A stretch of 64,000 nt of DNA from the NCBI GenBank assembly GCA_025403435.1, contig JAJQZP010000048.1, positions 641,011-705,010 on the forward strand. The letters run 5' to 3'. Positions within the stretch are counted from its first letter, which is position 1; every line of letters starts with the position of its first letter. This DNA comes from Artocarpus heterophyllus. Its lineage: Eukaryota; Streptophyta; Magnoliopsida; Rosales; Moraceae. The notes beneath the pieces were generated by a model, which was not told where the DNA came from, searched no databases, and saw only the letters and a list, made by a program, of their open reading frames with translations. Shown here piece by piece: positions 34,941 through 44,329 of this stretch. Made by a program: the position numbers and the translations under genes.

Positions 34941-35030
34941 GATTGACGCCGGTCAACGACGGTCAAAGTCGGTCAACGTCGGTCAACGTCGGTCAACGGT
35001 GATCAACGCCGGTCAACGGCCAGTCAAAGG
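34941..35030 (+). repeat. Nine-unit 10-bp array with W-box cores, 5' LTR of element B
   Basis: Nine consecutive 10-bp units have the consensus GGTCAACGNC. Seven of them contain GGTCAA or AGTCAA, the complement of the WRKY-binding W-box TTGACY. The exact 10-bp spacing places the sites on about the same DNA face. The corresponding array in the 3' LTR is at 41603-41692. Confidence 0.85.
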
Positions 35031-36485
35031 CTAAATTGGAATTTTGTGATCCGGACCTCCGATCGAAGATCCGAGACCGCCTCCTGACTCGTTTCGATGC
35101 TCTGGATGCAATGGTGACCTCCGTTCGAGCAAATTCCACTCCGATGAAAATCATCCGGTACCGATTGCACGTGAATCGAGGCGATTCAAACAGCAGTATC
35201 GGAGTCCAGAATGACGTTTTCAAGAATGTATGATCTCCAGGAAGCATTCCTAGCCATTCATAGTCGCTCGAGGAGCACTACAGAGGATGCTTCGTAGATA
35301 CAGCGAGATACAACTAGATCTGTTTTGCTTGGAGTTCAAGATCAAGGGAGTATCGAGCTAACGTTAATTGATTCCAGGATTAAGAGACTGTTGATAAGCT
35401 TGAAAGGTAGGGATTCTATTACTCATTTTTGTGAGGTTTTTATAGAATTAAAATTGATTGTTTTGCCGCAATATATATATATCTATGTTGAACTGATATT
35501 ATATGAGTATCACATATGAAACTATGACATGGACTCGTCTTGTATTGTACGGCGAGGAACATAATGAATTGACACATGTTATAAATTGAGAAGCATGGTT
35601 AGGAAAACTAACTCTATTAATAATGATTCAATATAGAGAAATTGTGAGACATGAAGAGGGCGACGGTTACGTCCTTGGGCATGAATACCCTAAAAGGTAA
35701 AATAGGGGGAAGGCGATGACGCTTCCTTGGGTTGAAAGTCCCAGAACACACTGTACAGGAATTGATTTGGTGAGGACTCGGGGCTTGATGTCCCCTCACC
35801 GGAACACCCTTGGAATGTTTATAGGGTGATCAAGTGCGCCCATTTGGGTTTCGATGAGTTGAGTGATACTCAATTTAACATGGATACCTAGGAACAATGA
35901 TGATTGGTAATATTTGTATAAATGTGTAATTATGACACTTGGTAATGATTAACTACGGTATCCATAAGATGTGATCATAATAAACCTCATAATCTGGAAT
36001 ATGATGTAACCTACTAACCATGCAGATTTTAATGTGGTAATGATAAAAACCTAAAGGTGAGTAATGGCTTTCTCTACTGAGCATAGTGTTGCTCATTCCC
36101 TTATGTTTATATCTTTTCAGGACTCACTAAGTGTGAGGTGGCTACGAGAAATATAGTTGAGGAAGTGATGTAACTATATTACATTGGGACTGCTTCAATC
36201 GTTGAGAATGTTCTTCATGATAATGTAAGCATCAATTGTTACTTTCTGTGACTGTATTACAATGTGTTGAGGGTTAAAATGATGATGACAACAGTTTATA
36301 TTATTAACTTTAAGGTGCTACATTAAAACTGTGGTTTATTTGTCGTTTATATTTTTATTTTTGAGTTGAGAGTTTTCATTTAAGTCCCGGGCAAATTTTA
36401 TTTTTAAGGTTTTACTTTTATTATTTATTTTTATTTTATCTCATTAAAAACTGTTAACCCCCATATAGGGGCGTTACAGAATTTT

Positions 36486-36498
36486 TGGTATCAGAGCC
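36486..36498 (+). other. Primer-binding site of element B
   Basis: TGGTATCAGAGCC, the complement of the 3' end region of plant initiator tRNA-Met, starts 7 bp inside the left LTR. Confidence 0.88.
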
Positions 36499-38095
36499 TA
36501 GGTTCGGTTAACCTAGGGAGTGTAGCACCACTTTAAAAAAATATATTTTTGAGATGGTTTTGAAGCTGAATTTTCATTGTCATCATCAAAATGAACCTTC
36601 ACATTGATTTATACAGTCTAAAAGGATGTAACATGGAAAGGCCATAGAATGAAAATATCAATAGTTATATGAGTACAATAATTATATAGAAGGAAAGTAT
36701 TAATAGTTATAAGGGAATGATAATTATATGGAATGAGTTTATAAGTAGATTGCTTATGAGAGATTCGTATAATATTTGGATCTATAAGCATATCTAATTC
36801 GTATAAACGATGAGAAATTCGTATAGATAAGAGGATTTAAAAGCCTTTTGTCTCGTGAAAAACAATAAGAAATATAAGGCTTGATTTATTGATTTTAAAG
36901 TTTGACATAGATATGCCAAATTTTTCGTAATTGATTCAAACCTAAGTAATGATTATGTGTGGATTCGATGGAGCACATAAGTGTCAATAACTTTTCTTAA
37001 AAGTTCTATTTATTTGAGGAATATGATATAAGTTGGGAATCATGGTATTGAATCTTGAGAGAGATAAATGTTAGACTTTTGGTCTGTTGAGACTGTGTAA
37101 AGTCTAGAATGCATGAATCTCAAAATTGGAATATTTTGTTACGTACATTGTATTTAAGTGTATCAGTGAATCTTTATATATAGATGCAATAGAAAAAAAA
37201 AATGATCAATAGGAGTTTCCTTAAGTAAATCATAATACTTAAGGCACTTATAATAATTTTGGATAATTACGATAAAATGTTTAAGTTTTAGATGTGAATC
37301 CTTTGGTTACCTAAGGTTTTGTTATATGAGGAAATTATATATTGTATGAGTAGAATTGTGGGGATTGTAGATGTTCTTAAGTAGTAACATCTAGTGTCTT
37401 TGTTCATTGATATGGTCTACGTTGAAAGACGTAAATCGTATTGATTTCAAGGTTAGTCGCATTCTAAACCCTTGGTAGTAATGATGATGAATCCATTGAT
37501 AGATGTTAAGTATTATGAATAACATATTGGTGTATGTATTGTTCAATAAGGTTTTGATTAAAACAAAATTATTTGAGTTGCTGGAAGATTGTGTTATTAT
37601 GAAATGATTTTAAATATCATTCAGGAAGATCCTTGTTGTCGTTAAATTAGATTTGTTGTTCATAATTAACTTTACCTATAGTGGGCTTTAAATTGGGTTT
37701 AAGATTTATACAAATTGGTTTTCAATTTTATGTTTGTTATTTAACTCGTTCCAAATGTGTTAAGGCCTGAAACAACTTGACCATTTTCAACTAAGAACAT
37801 TTGGGCCTAGTTCAAATCCTAAATCAGTTTGATTCACACTGTCTCTCCCACGTGGTCTCTATACGTGTCATATACAGTGGTTTAATTATTGTTTACAAAT
37901 ACGTTTACTGTGCATAAGAGCTTATTTCTCCGAGTTCACTTTTTCTCTCTTAATTTGTTATTTTCTCTTTAAATCGCAAATCCTCTTCTTTTTCATTAAA
38001 AATTCTTCTTTTCCTCTAAAAGAAGAAGGAATTCTAGGATTCTGCAATTTACTATCTTAATTTTTCCTTTCTATTTACTCTTCTTTCATCTCATC
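36499..38095 (+). other. Element B leader, non-coding, with possible internal promoter
   Basis: There is no ORF of note and no gag or pol homology. Near its end, a CACGTG G-box (37849-37854) is followed by a pyrimidine-rich stretch (about 37925-38090) that looks like a plant 5' untranslated leader. This suggests, but does not prove, a separate promoter for the cargo genes. Confidence 0.45.
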
Positions 38096-38617
38096 ATGGA
38101 CCCAAAGTACCAACACCTGAGAAAGTATTTCCCATCAATCTCCCAAAAGATTCTCAGAAAGAAATACAAGGCTAGAATTACTCGGTTGTGGATTCTTATG
38201 CGTTTTGGTATCCCTTGTGATGTGAGAATGTTAATAGAGGGGAAAATCCGTCCGAGTGACTTTAGTCAAGATGTCGGTTTACCAGGAACAGGTACCAGTC
38301 GTAGTGCAATGAAAAGAAGAGCTCGTGCCATCGTGGTCACTTGTAACAAATGTGGAAGACAAAATTGTAACGGTAAATGTACTTCACCTGGTTATATGTC
38401 TACGAATAGAGAGGATAAAATAAGGTTTTGTAGGGATGGACTTTCAAAGGAGAACTTGGATAGCATCCATCCTCCTCTCCACGGTCACCCTAGTGGATAT
38501 GTTCAAGGAGCTATTTTTAAACTCTGGCCTAAATTTTATACAGAAAGACAACGCCTCAGGAATATGGTATTTCTAGATCCTGTTTGCCAAGCCATAAGAA
38601 AACTGGATGGGGAATAA
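38096..38617 (+). CDS. 173-residue basic Cys4 (putative zinc-binding) protein, cargo of element B
   Basis: An intact ORF with a good start context (TCATCATGG). The N-terminal 50 residues are basic and hydrophobic (RKKYKARITRLWILMRFG). Residues 73-77 (KRRAR) form a basic patch. C83-x2-C86-x4-C91-x3-C95 is a probable compact zinc site, followed by SPGY. The C-terminal 60 residues are rich in aromatic and basic residues. The order basic patch then Cys4 site recalls the cysteine-rich nucleic-acid-binding proteins of carla- and allexiviruses, which act in silencing suppression and as pathogenicity factors. That is a resemblance of layout only, and the Cys spacing is shorter. It is not a retroviral CCHC knuckle and shows no gag features. 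It is 5' to the LOG-like ORF on the same strand. Function unknown. Confidence 0.72.
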   Translation: MDPKYQHLRKYFPSISQKILRKKYKARITRLWILMRFGIPCDVRMLIEGKIRPSDFSQDVGLPGTGTSRSAMKRRARAIVVTCNKCGRQNCNGKCTSPGYMSTNREDKIRFCRDGLSKENLDSIHPPLHGHPSGYVQGAIFKLWPKFYTERQRLRNMVFLDPVCQAIRKLDGE

Positions 38618-39259
38618 GTCATCGCTCTATAAAGGTTATTTAGTCTTTACTTATTTGAAGCAGTTTTAGCTGATGTTCAACAGTTTGTGTTTTTCTTTTA
38701 CTCAGAATATTTGCTTTTGTGTTTGAAATAATTGTGATTATTAGATTGATACAGTAAATGTTAATATCTTATTTAATTTATGATTTTCTTAAATATATAT
38801 ATAATAAAATATATTATCTTATCAGACACGTCACATACGGTACAGTAATATGTTTGAATTTTGAAAAGCTTATCCAGATATTTCAAGATTGTGTCTCAAA
38901 TTTCAAAAGTTCTACAGTATTTGTCGTTTATATTAAATTTCTAGACTTGGTGTATATTTGTCAAAAAGTCTACAGTTGTGTCATGAGGGTCTTCTGTCAA
39001 ATTGTTCTCAATTGTCAAAAGTTATACAATTAGAGTCTAATCTTTTTCAAAAAGTGAATCAGATTTTCTGTAAACTATCAATCACCTTATCATACTTTCT
39101 TATCCGCACAAGATTTTGTTTAAATCTTTGGATTACCTTTTCATTACCTACTCGTCTATCTCTTTAGCCCTTTTTGTATATTTCTCATCTTTAAAAACTC
39201 ATGTAGAACCCGAAGTCTAAGTGGAGCAGACATTAAGCAACCACTTCTATAAACCAAAT
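38618..39259 (+). other. Spacer between the two cargo ORFs
   Basis: AT-rich. It has three short direct repeats around TTGTCAAAAAGTCTACAGT (about 38900, 38960, 39015) and a start-stop uORF (ATGTAG, 39201-39206). A 91-codon ORF at 38758-39033 is hydrophobic and AT-driven and is probably not a gene. The spacer may supply a promoter or leader for the LOG-like ORF. Confidence 0.4.
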
Positions 39260-39910
39260 ATGTCTACCTCCCAGTCCACGAAGAAAATAAAGAATGTCTG
39301 TGTCTTTTGTGGTTCCAGCCTTGGAAAAGATAAAGCTTATTTAGAAGCTGCAAATCACTTAGGGCAAGTCCTAGCACGCAAGAAGATTAACATAATCTAT
39401 GGGGGTGGTAGTATAAAAATGATGGAAAATATGGCACTAGCAGCTAGGTCTAGCGACGCTACTGATGTAAGAATTTGGCCTCATATTCCAGTTGAAGGAA
39501 ACCTTTATAAGGAAGCCATAGGTAAGGGAGAAGGAGTCAGGAGTATCCCTAAAAATTTTAAAGACATAATCTATAATTCCGATGCTTTTATAGCATTACC
39601 TGGTGGTCTAGGTACTCTTGAGGAAATATTCGTAGTTGCTTGTGGGCAACTGTTGGGCTTTTATTCCAAACCTTTGGGACTGCTGAATGTAAATGGTTTT
39701 TATGACGGTCTTTTGAAATTTCTAGATTACGCTGTGGAAGAAAACATCACTACAGAATCGGAGAGACAAATCTTTGTTACTGCTTCAACAGCTGAGGAAT
39801 TGATAGATAAAATGCAAATTATACATCCAGAATCCGACGCTGCAACATCCAAGCTTGAATGGGAAAGGGAAAGCCGGGAGCGGCCAATTGATTTGAATCT
39901 CCATCTGTAA
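39260..39910 (+). CDS. LOG (LONELY GUY)-family protein, cytokinin phosphoribohydrolase-like, cargo of element B
   Basis: 216 residues, uninterrupted, while plant LOG genes normally have several introns. The family converts cytokinin riboside 5'-monophosphates to active free bases in the cytosol. Visible motifs are VCVFCGSS (13-20), YGGG (47-50), AFIALPGGLGTLEE (109-122) with the PGGxGTxxE Glu at 122, and GLLNVNGFYDGLL (140-152). The length matches plant LOGs (about 200-220). The conserved Arg-Lys pair about nine residues before DAF is replaced by Asn99-Phe100, and the usual GGGSIGLMG reads GGGSIKMME. Catalysis as in canonical LOG is therefore doubtful. It may bind nucleotides, act as a decoy subunit, or have a new activity. 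I chose the ATG at 39260 over an in-frame GTG at 39221 because the family N-terminus begins just after it. Divergence from host LOGs is large, so the capture is old relative to the insertion. Confidence 0.85.
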   Translation: MSTSQSTKKIKNVCVFCGSSLGKDKAYLEAANHLGQVLARKKINIIYGGGSIKMMENMALAARSSDATDVRIWPHIPVEGNLYKEAIGKGEGVRSIPKNFKDIIYNSDAFIALPGGLGTLEEIFVVACGQLLGFYSKPLGLLNVNGFYDGLLKFLDYAVEENITTESERQIFVTASTAEELIDKMQIIHPESDAATSKLEWERESRERPIDLNLHL

Positions 39911-40050
39911 TCTTTTTGTTTTATCTATGCCATGTAGGCATGTGTGTCCGTATTTCGTGTGTTACGAATAACCGTTTACCTTGTATTCTGTGTTTCTTGT
40001 GGTACGTCGTTGTTCAATCTTTTAGATTCATTGAGCCTAATGCCGGGATG

Positions 40051-40200
40051 GCTGGATACGGAGTACTTGATGCTCTCGAAACGCATTCTTCTTAAGGTCC
40101 GATCTTTTGTTTATCGATGTTTTTGTATCCTCTAAGCATGCATGATATGGATAGCTGGTATACGGAGTGCCTTGTACTCTCGAAACGTATCCGTATCATG
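40051..40200 (+). other. Repeated motif and stem-loop downstream of the LOG-like ORF
   Basis: A block beginning GCTGGATACGGAGTACTTGA (40051-40086) recurs with changes at 40154-40190 (GCTGGTATACGGAGTGCCTT). The second copy is enclosed by CATGATATGGATA (40141-40153) and TATCCGTATCATG (40188-40200), which pair 12 of 13 bases. This would form a hairpin in the 3' untranslated part of the cargo transcript. Confidence 0.7.
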
Positions 40201-40733
40201 TTTGTAATGTGTAATATTCTGTTAATATTATGTGGAAGTACCAGAGATTCCGTTTAATATCTCTATGAATAAGTTTAATGTATGGTTTTGAATAGAAGTG
40301 TTTGTGATATATGTTTTATGATTATGTTCTAGTTTATTAGTTGAGGTATGGAATCAAATATATTTGACTTTTCCTTACTCAAAAAGGAAAAGGAACCTAA
40401 AGATGAAGTATATAAAATTTCTCTGGCAATCTCCTTAAATGTGATTGTAAATCACAGTCCATGGACAATGAAGGACTGGAATCATGGTATGGTCAATATG
40501 TATGCCTGATCAGATTCTTAGACTATTATACGGTGTTATAAGTTGAAACTTGTCAGAAATACTCTCATTGAGGGATTTAGAATTTAGAGTAAGATTTATT
40601 ATGCAAGTAAATGAGTGGAGATACGATAACTTAAATTTGGAAGATAAACAACATTAACGGTTTAGACTCGGAATTGGAATCATAATTTTTACTAGTATTA
40701 CTAGAATTGAAATTTCGAGGACGAAATTTCTTT

Positions 40734-40747
40734 AAGGGGGGTAGAGC
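40734..40747 (+). other. Polypurine tract of element B
   Basis: AAGGGGGGTAGAGC sits directly before the 3' LTR and is preceded by TTTCGAGGACGAAATTTC. It matches the conserved pre-LTR sequence of plant Tekay-type chromoviruses. Confidence 0.85.
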
Positions 40748-43139
40748 TGTGACACCCGTTATTCTCCTAAGGGTATTAAGGTAATTAGATTAATTACCTA
40801 GTATATATATAAAAAAAATCAGAAAATCTCTCATAATTCGAAACTCTCTCTCTCTAAAAAAATTCTCTCTCTCTCCTCAAAGATCGTTTGAGATTTCGGC
40901 ATCCGTTTTCGACACCTCCCGCACCAATGGAAAGCTCTCGACGAGCTGAGTCCAACGAGGTGTCGCGCCGCCCAAAACGCCGCCGGAGGAGACCACACGC
41001 GCCGCCCAAAGTGGCGGCAAAACCCATTTCTTTCGGACGAGATATCTTCGCCATCCGACGTCCGATCGACGTGATTCTTGTTCCTACACGACCACCGTGA
41101 TGAGAGGAACAAAACCCACCCTTGGTGGCAGCTCAACAACCGTCGGATTGCTCTGCCCGCCTATTGCCGCCGTGCACTGCCGCCCCCATGGTGGAACTCC
41201 GCCTTGCCGGAGGAGGTGACTGACACCACCCCTCCCAATGAGTTCAGAGGATCAAGGGGAGTAAAACCCCTCGATCAATTGCACGGAAGGAGCCGGTTTC
41301 GCCGGAGAACTGCCAACGCCGCCGTCAACCGCCGCGGGAGCCTCCGTTTTGGCTCTTCCCAGCCACGTTTCTTCAAATTGGATGAGGGGAAATGCTCATA
41401 GGAGGATGGGTAGCAAAAGCCCTCAGCCAATTTCAGGTTTCCATCGTCGGAGAATCAAGATCGGAGCTCATCCATTTCTACCGACGTTGTACTTCACGAA
41501 CCGCTATGTTAGAGGCAGAATTGGGTGAAATTGACCCCGCCATTGGACTCAGAAGGGTTGATTTAGGGGGGGTAGGCCCGAGCCCAGCTGCCAACGGACC
41601 CCGATTGACGCCGGTCAACGACGGTCAAAGTAGGTCAACGCCGGTCAACGGTGGTCAACACCGGTCAACGCCGGTCAACGGCCAGTCAAAGGCTAAATTG
41701 GGATTTTGTGATCCGGACCTCCGATCGAAGATCCGAGACCGCCTCCTGACTCGTTTCGATGCTCTGGATGCAATGGTGACCTCCGTTTGAGCAAATTCCA
41801 CTCCGATGAAAATCATCCGGTACCGACTGCACGCGAATCGAGGCGATTCAAACAGCAGTATCGGAGTCCAAAATGACGTTTTCAAGAATGTATGATCTCC
41901 AGGAAGCATTCCTAGCCATTCATAGTCGCTCGAGGAGCACTACAGAGGATGCTTCGTAGATACAGCGAGATACAACTAGATCTGTTTTGCTTGGAGTTCA
42001 AGATCAAGGGAGTATCGAGCTAACGTTAATTGATTCCAGGATTAAGAGACTGTTGATAAGCTTAAAAGGTAGGGATTCTATTACTCATTTTTGTGAGGTT
42101 TTTATAGAATTAAAATTGATTGTTTTGCCGCAATATATATATATCTATGTTGAACTGATATTATATGAGTATCACATATGAAACTATGACATGGACTCGT
42201 CTTGTATTGTACGGCGAGGAACATAATGAATTGACACATGTTATAAATTGAGAAGCATGGTTAGGAAAACTAACTCTATTAATAATGATTCAATATAGAG
42301 AAATTGTGAGACATGAAGAGGGCGACGGTTACGTCCTTGGGCATGAATACCCTAAAAGGTAAAATAGGGGGAAGGCGATGACGCTTCCTTGGGTTGAAAG
42401 TCCCAGAACACACTGTACAGGAATTGATTTGGTGAGGACTCGGGGCTTGATGTCCCCTCACCGGAACACCCTTGGAATGTTTATAAGGTGATCAAGTGCG
42501 CCCATTTGGGTTTCGATGAGTTGAGTGATACTCAATTTAACATGGATACCTAGGAACAATGATGATTGGTAATATTTGTATAAATGTGTAATTATGACAC
42601 TTGGTAATGATTAACTACGGTATCCATAAGATGTGATCATAATAAACCTCATAATCTGGAATATGATGTAACCTACTAACCATGCAGATTTTAATGTGGT
42701 AATGATAAAAACCTAAAGGTGAGTAATGGCTTTCTCTACTGAGCATAGTGTTGCTCATTCCCTTATGTTTATATCTTTTCAGGACTCACTAAGTGTGAGG
42801 TGGCTACGAGAAATATAGTTGAGGAAGTGATGTAACTATATTACATTGGGACTGCTTCAATCGTTGAGAATGTTCTTCATGATAATGTAAGCATCAATTG
42901 TTACTTTCTGTGACTGTATTACAATGTGTTGAGGGTTAAAATGATGATGACAACAGTTTATATTATTAAATTTAAGGTGCTACATTAAAACTGTGGTTTA
43001 TTTGTCGTTTATATTTTTATTTTTGAGTTGAGAGTTTTCATTTAAGTCCCGGGCAAATTTTATTTTTAAGGTTTTACTTTTATTATTTATTTTTATTTTA
43101 TCTCATTAAAAACTGTTAACCCCCATATAGGGGCGTTAA
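40748..43139 (+). repeat. 3' LTR of element B
   Basis: 2392 bp, nearly identical to 34071-36478. It differs by a shorter CT run near the start, scattered substitutions, and a changed terminus (GCGTTAAA instead of GCGTTACA) that merges with the flanking A run. Confidence 0.93.
41603..41692 (+). repeat. Nine-unit 10-bp array with W-box cores, 3' LTR of element B
   Basis: Same array as at 34941-35030. Here eight of nine units contain the TTGACY complement. The units differ between the two LTRs, consistent with rapid turnover within the array. Confidence 0.85.
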
Positions 43140-43363
43140 AAAAAAAAAGGGTGATTTTGGGTTTTTTAATTTGGAGTTTTTAATCAAAACTAAGGTTAGA
43201 AATCATTGGGTAATTGGATGCCCTGAAGGTGATTTCTAACAATTTTGTGATTTAAAACGTTGAATTTGATGCCTGGAAGGTAAAAATATCATCAGATTTG
43301 AGTTTGGGTTGAAAGCGAGTGGAAACTAGGTCAGACGACCCGACTAAATAAAGAAGACGACTC

Positions 43364-43560
43364 AAAACAACATGTTGTTTTCTTTAGCAAAAAACGACAC
43401 ATCGTTTAAAGTTTGGGGAACTGCTCGGCCGTACAAAATGACATGCCGTTTTTTCCATTCAAACAAGAAATGACACGTCATTTTTGCTGAGTTAGGCCTG
43501 CTGTCAACATGAGAAAACGACACGTCATTTTCCATTCTGAGGAAAAACAACATGTCATTT
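43364..43560 (+). repeat. Six near-palindromes in the Copia-1 leader
   Basis: Motifs of the form AAAACRACAYGTCRTTTT recur at about 43364-43381 (a perfect 18-bp palindrome), 43391-43407, 43435-43454, 43467-43484, 43514-43531 and 43544-43560. All lie between PBS and gag and could form small RNA hairpins or protein-binding sites. Confidence 0.8.
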
Positions 43561-44329
43561 GATGGGCACCAAAAATTTTAAAAAAAAAATTAGGGCACAT
43601 TTTTTCCAAATTTGTTTATTTTGGGATTTAAGTAAAAACCTTGTTTTATGGTTTTGTTTTGATGTGCTAAAAATTATATTTTGTTTTGTATGTATAATTC
43701 ATTGCCTATTATGCATGCAATGTTGTGTTAAATAATTTTAGCATATTGAAATTAATTTGTTTATTATGTGCTAAATTTGTTATGCATAATTGATGTGCTA
43801 ATTAATGTTATATGTATAATTTTGTGTTTTATTATAAATATTATTAAGTTGAGTTGTTTAACACAAATTTAGATTTTGTTCATAATTATTTATATTGCCT
43901 ATGGAATATGCAATTTTACATGAATAATTAGAGCTTAGTCACATCATCTCTAATTGTGCAAAATTATTTATTAATTAGTCAAGGATCATATTTAGTTAAA
44001 GGACATTTATTTTAATTAGTTATACTTAATATAATAAACTTCATCTCACAAGAATTTTTATTATATTGTTATGACTAATTGAGATAAAATATCAAATTAT
44101 ATTTTCTAATTTACCCGCAAATAATTAGAAAAGAGAAAATAATTTGATAGTTTTATCATACAGTCAAATGAATCTAATTGAATTAAAACTATAGCCCACA
44201 TGCAAGTTTTATGTCACTAGATTCGTGATTTTATGCATGATTTACATTGGTACAGCATGATCTATATTTATTAGTCTCAATATTTTATATCATAAACATA
44301 TTTGTTTTAATTATGCAGTCATACAACCT

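Larger units (their letters stand above)
34071..36478 (+). repeat. 5' LTR of element B
   Basis: 2408 bp, TGTGACACCC...GGGGCGTTACA. It contains a TATA region, a GC-rich block (34230-35230), a 10-bp W-box array (34941-35030) and a 3' module (about 35340-36030) shared with LTRs at 63 kb and 16.4 kb. The several short ORFs in the GC-rich block are not conserved coding sequence. Confidence 0.93.
34071..43139 (+). mobile_element. Element B: non-autonomous LTR retrotransposon carrying a Cys4 protein and a LOG-like gene
   Basis: The 9069-bp element is bounded by near-identical LTRs (34071-36478, 40748-43139). It has a tRNA-Met PBS just inside the left LTR and a polypurine tract just before the right LTR. 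The latter is preceded by ATTTCGAGGACGAAATTTC, a sequence seen at this place in plant Tekay/Del chromoviruses. It is inserted in the Copia-1 leader, with A-rich flanks consistent with an AAAAA duplication. The 4.27-kb interior has no recognisable gag, protease, RT or integrase and must depend on another element for movement. It holds two intact sense ORFs (38096-38617, 39260-39910). Low LTR divergence means recent insertion, and intact ORFs suggest that they were maintained until then. It could be a gene-capturing derivative of an autonomous chromovirus. Confidence 0.9.

Noticed and set aside
34941..35030. Regular short repeats resembling a CRISPR-like array
   Set aside because: The units are contiguous 10-mers without spacers, in a plant LTR. 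It is a minisatellite.
34154..35247. Several open frames on both strands in the element B LTRs (repeated at 40831-41909)
   Set aside because: GC-rich LTR sequence. The frames overlap on both strands and have no recognisable domains.
35617..35799. Recurring 60-codon minus-strand frame (also 42279-42461 and 63316-63498)
   Set aside because: It recurs only because the LTR module is repeated. It sits antisense in non-coding LTR sequence, and the diverged copy at 16.5 kb does not keep it.
36486..36498. tRNA-like sequence TGGTATCAGAGCC (also near 33985 and 59676)
   Set aside because: These are retrotransposon primer-binding sites. No cloverleaf or A/B boxes surround them, and no tRNA genes were seen in the window.
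38758..39033. 91-codon open frame between the two cargo genes
   Set aside because: Composition follows AT richness (Ile, Tyr, Leu, Phe) and there is no domain. More likely spacer or leader.
39221..39259. Longer start (GTG) for the LOG-like ORF
   Set aside because: Plant nuclear genes rarely start at GTG, and an ATG at 39260 fits the LOG family's N-terminus.
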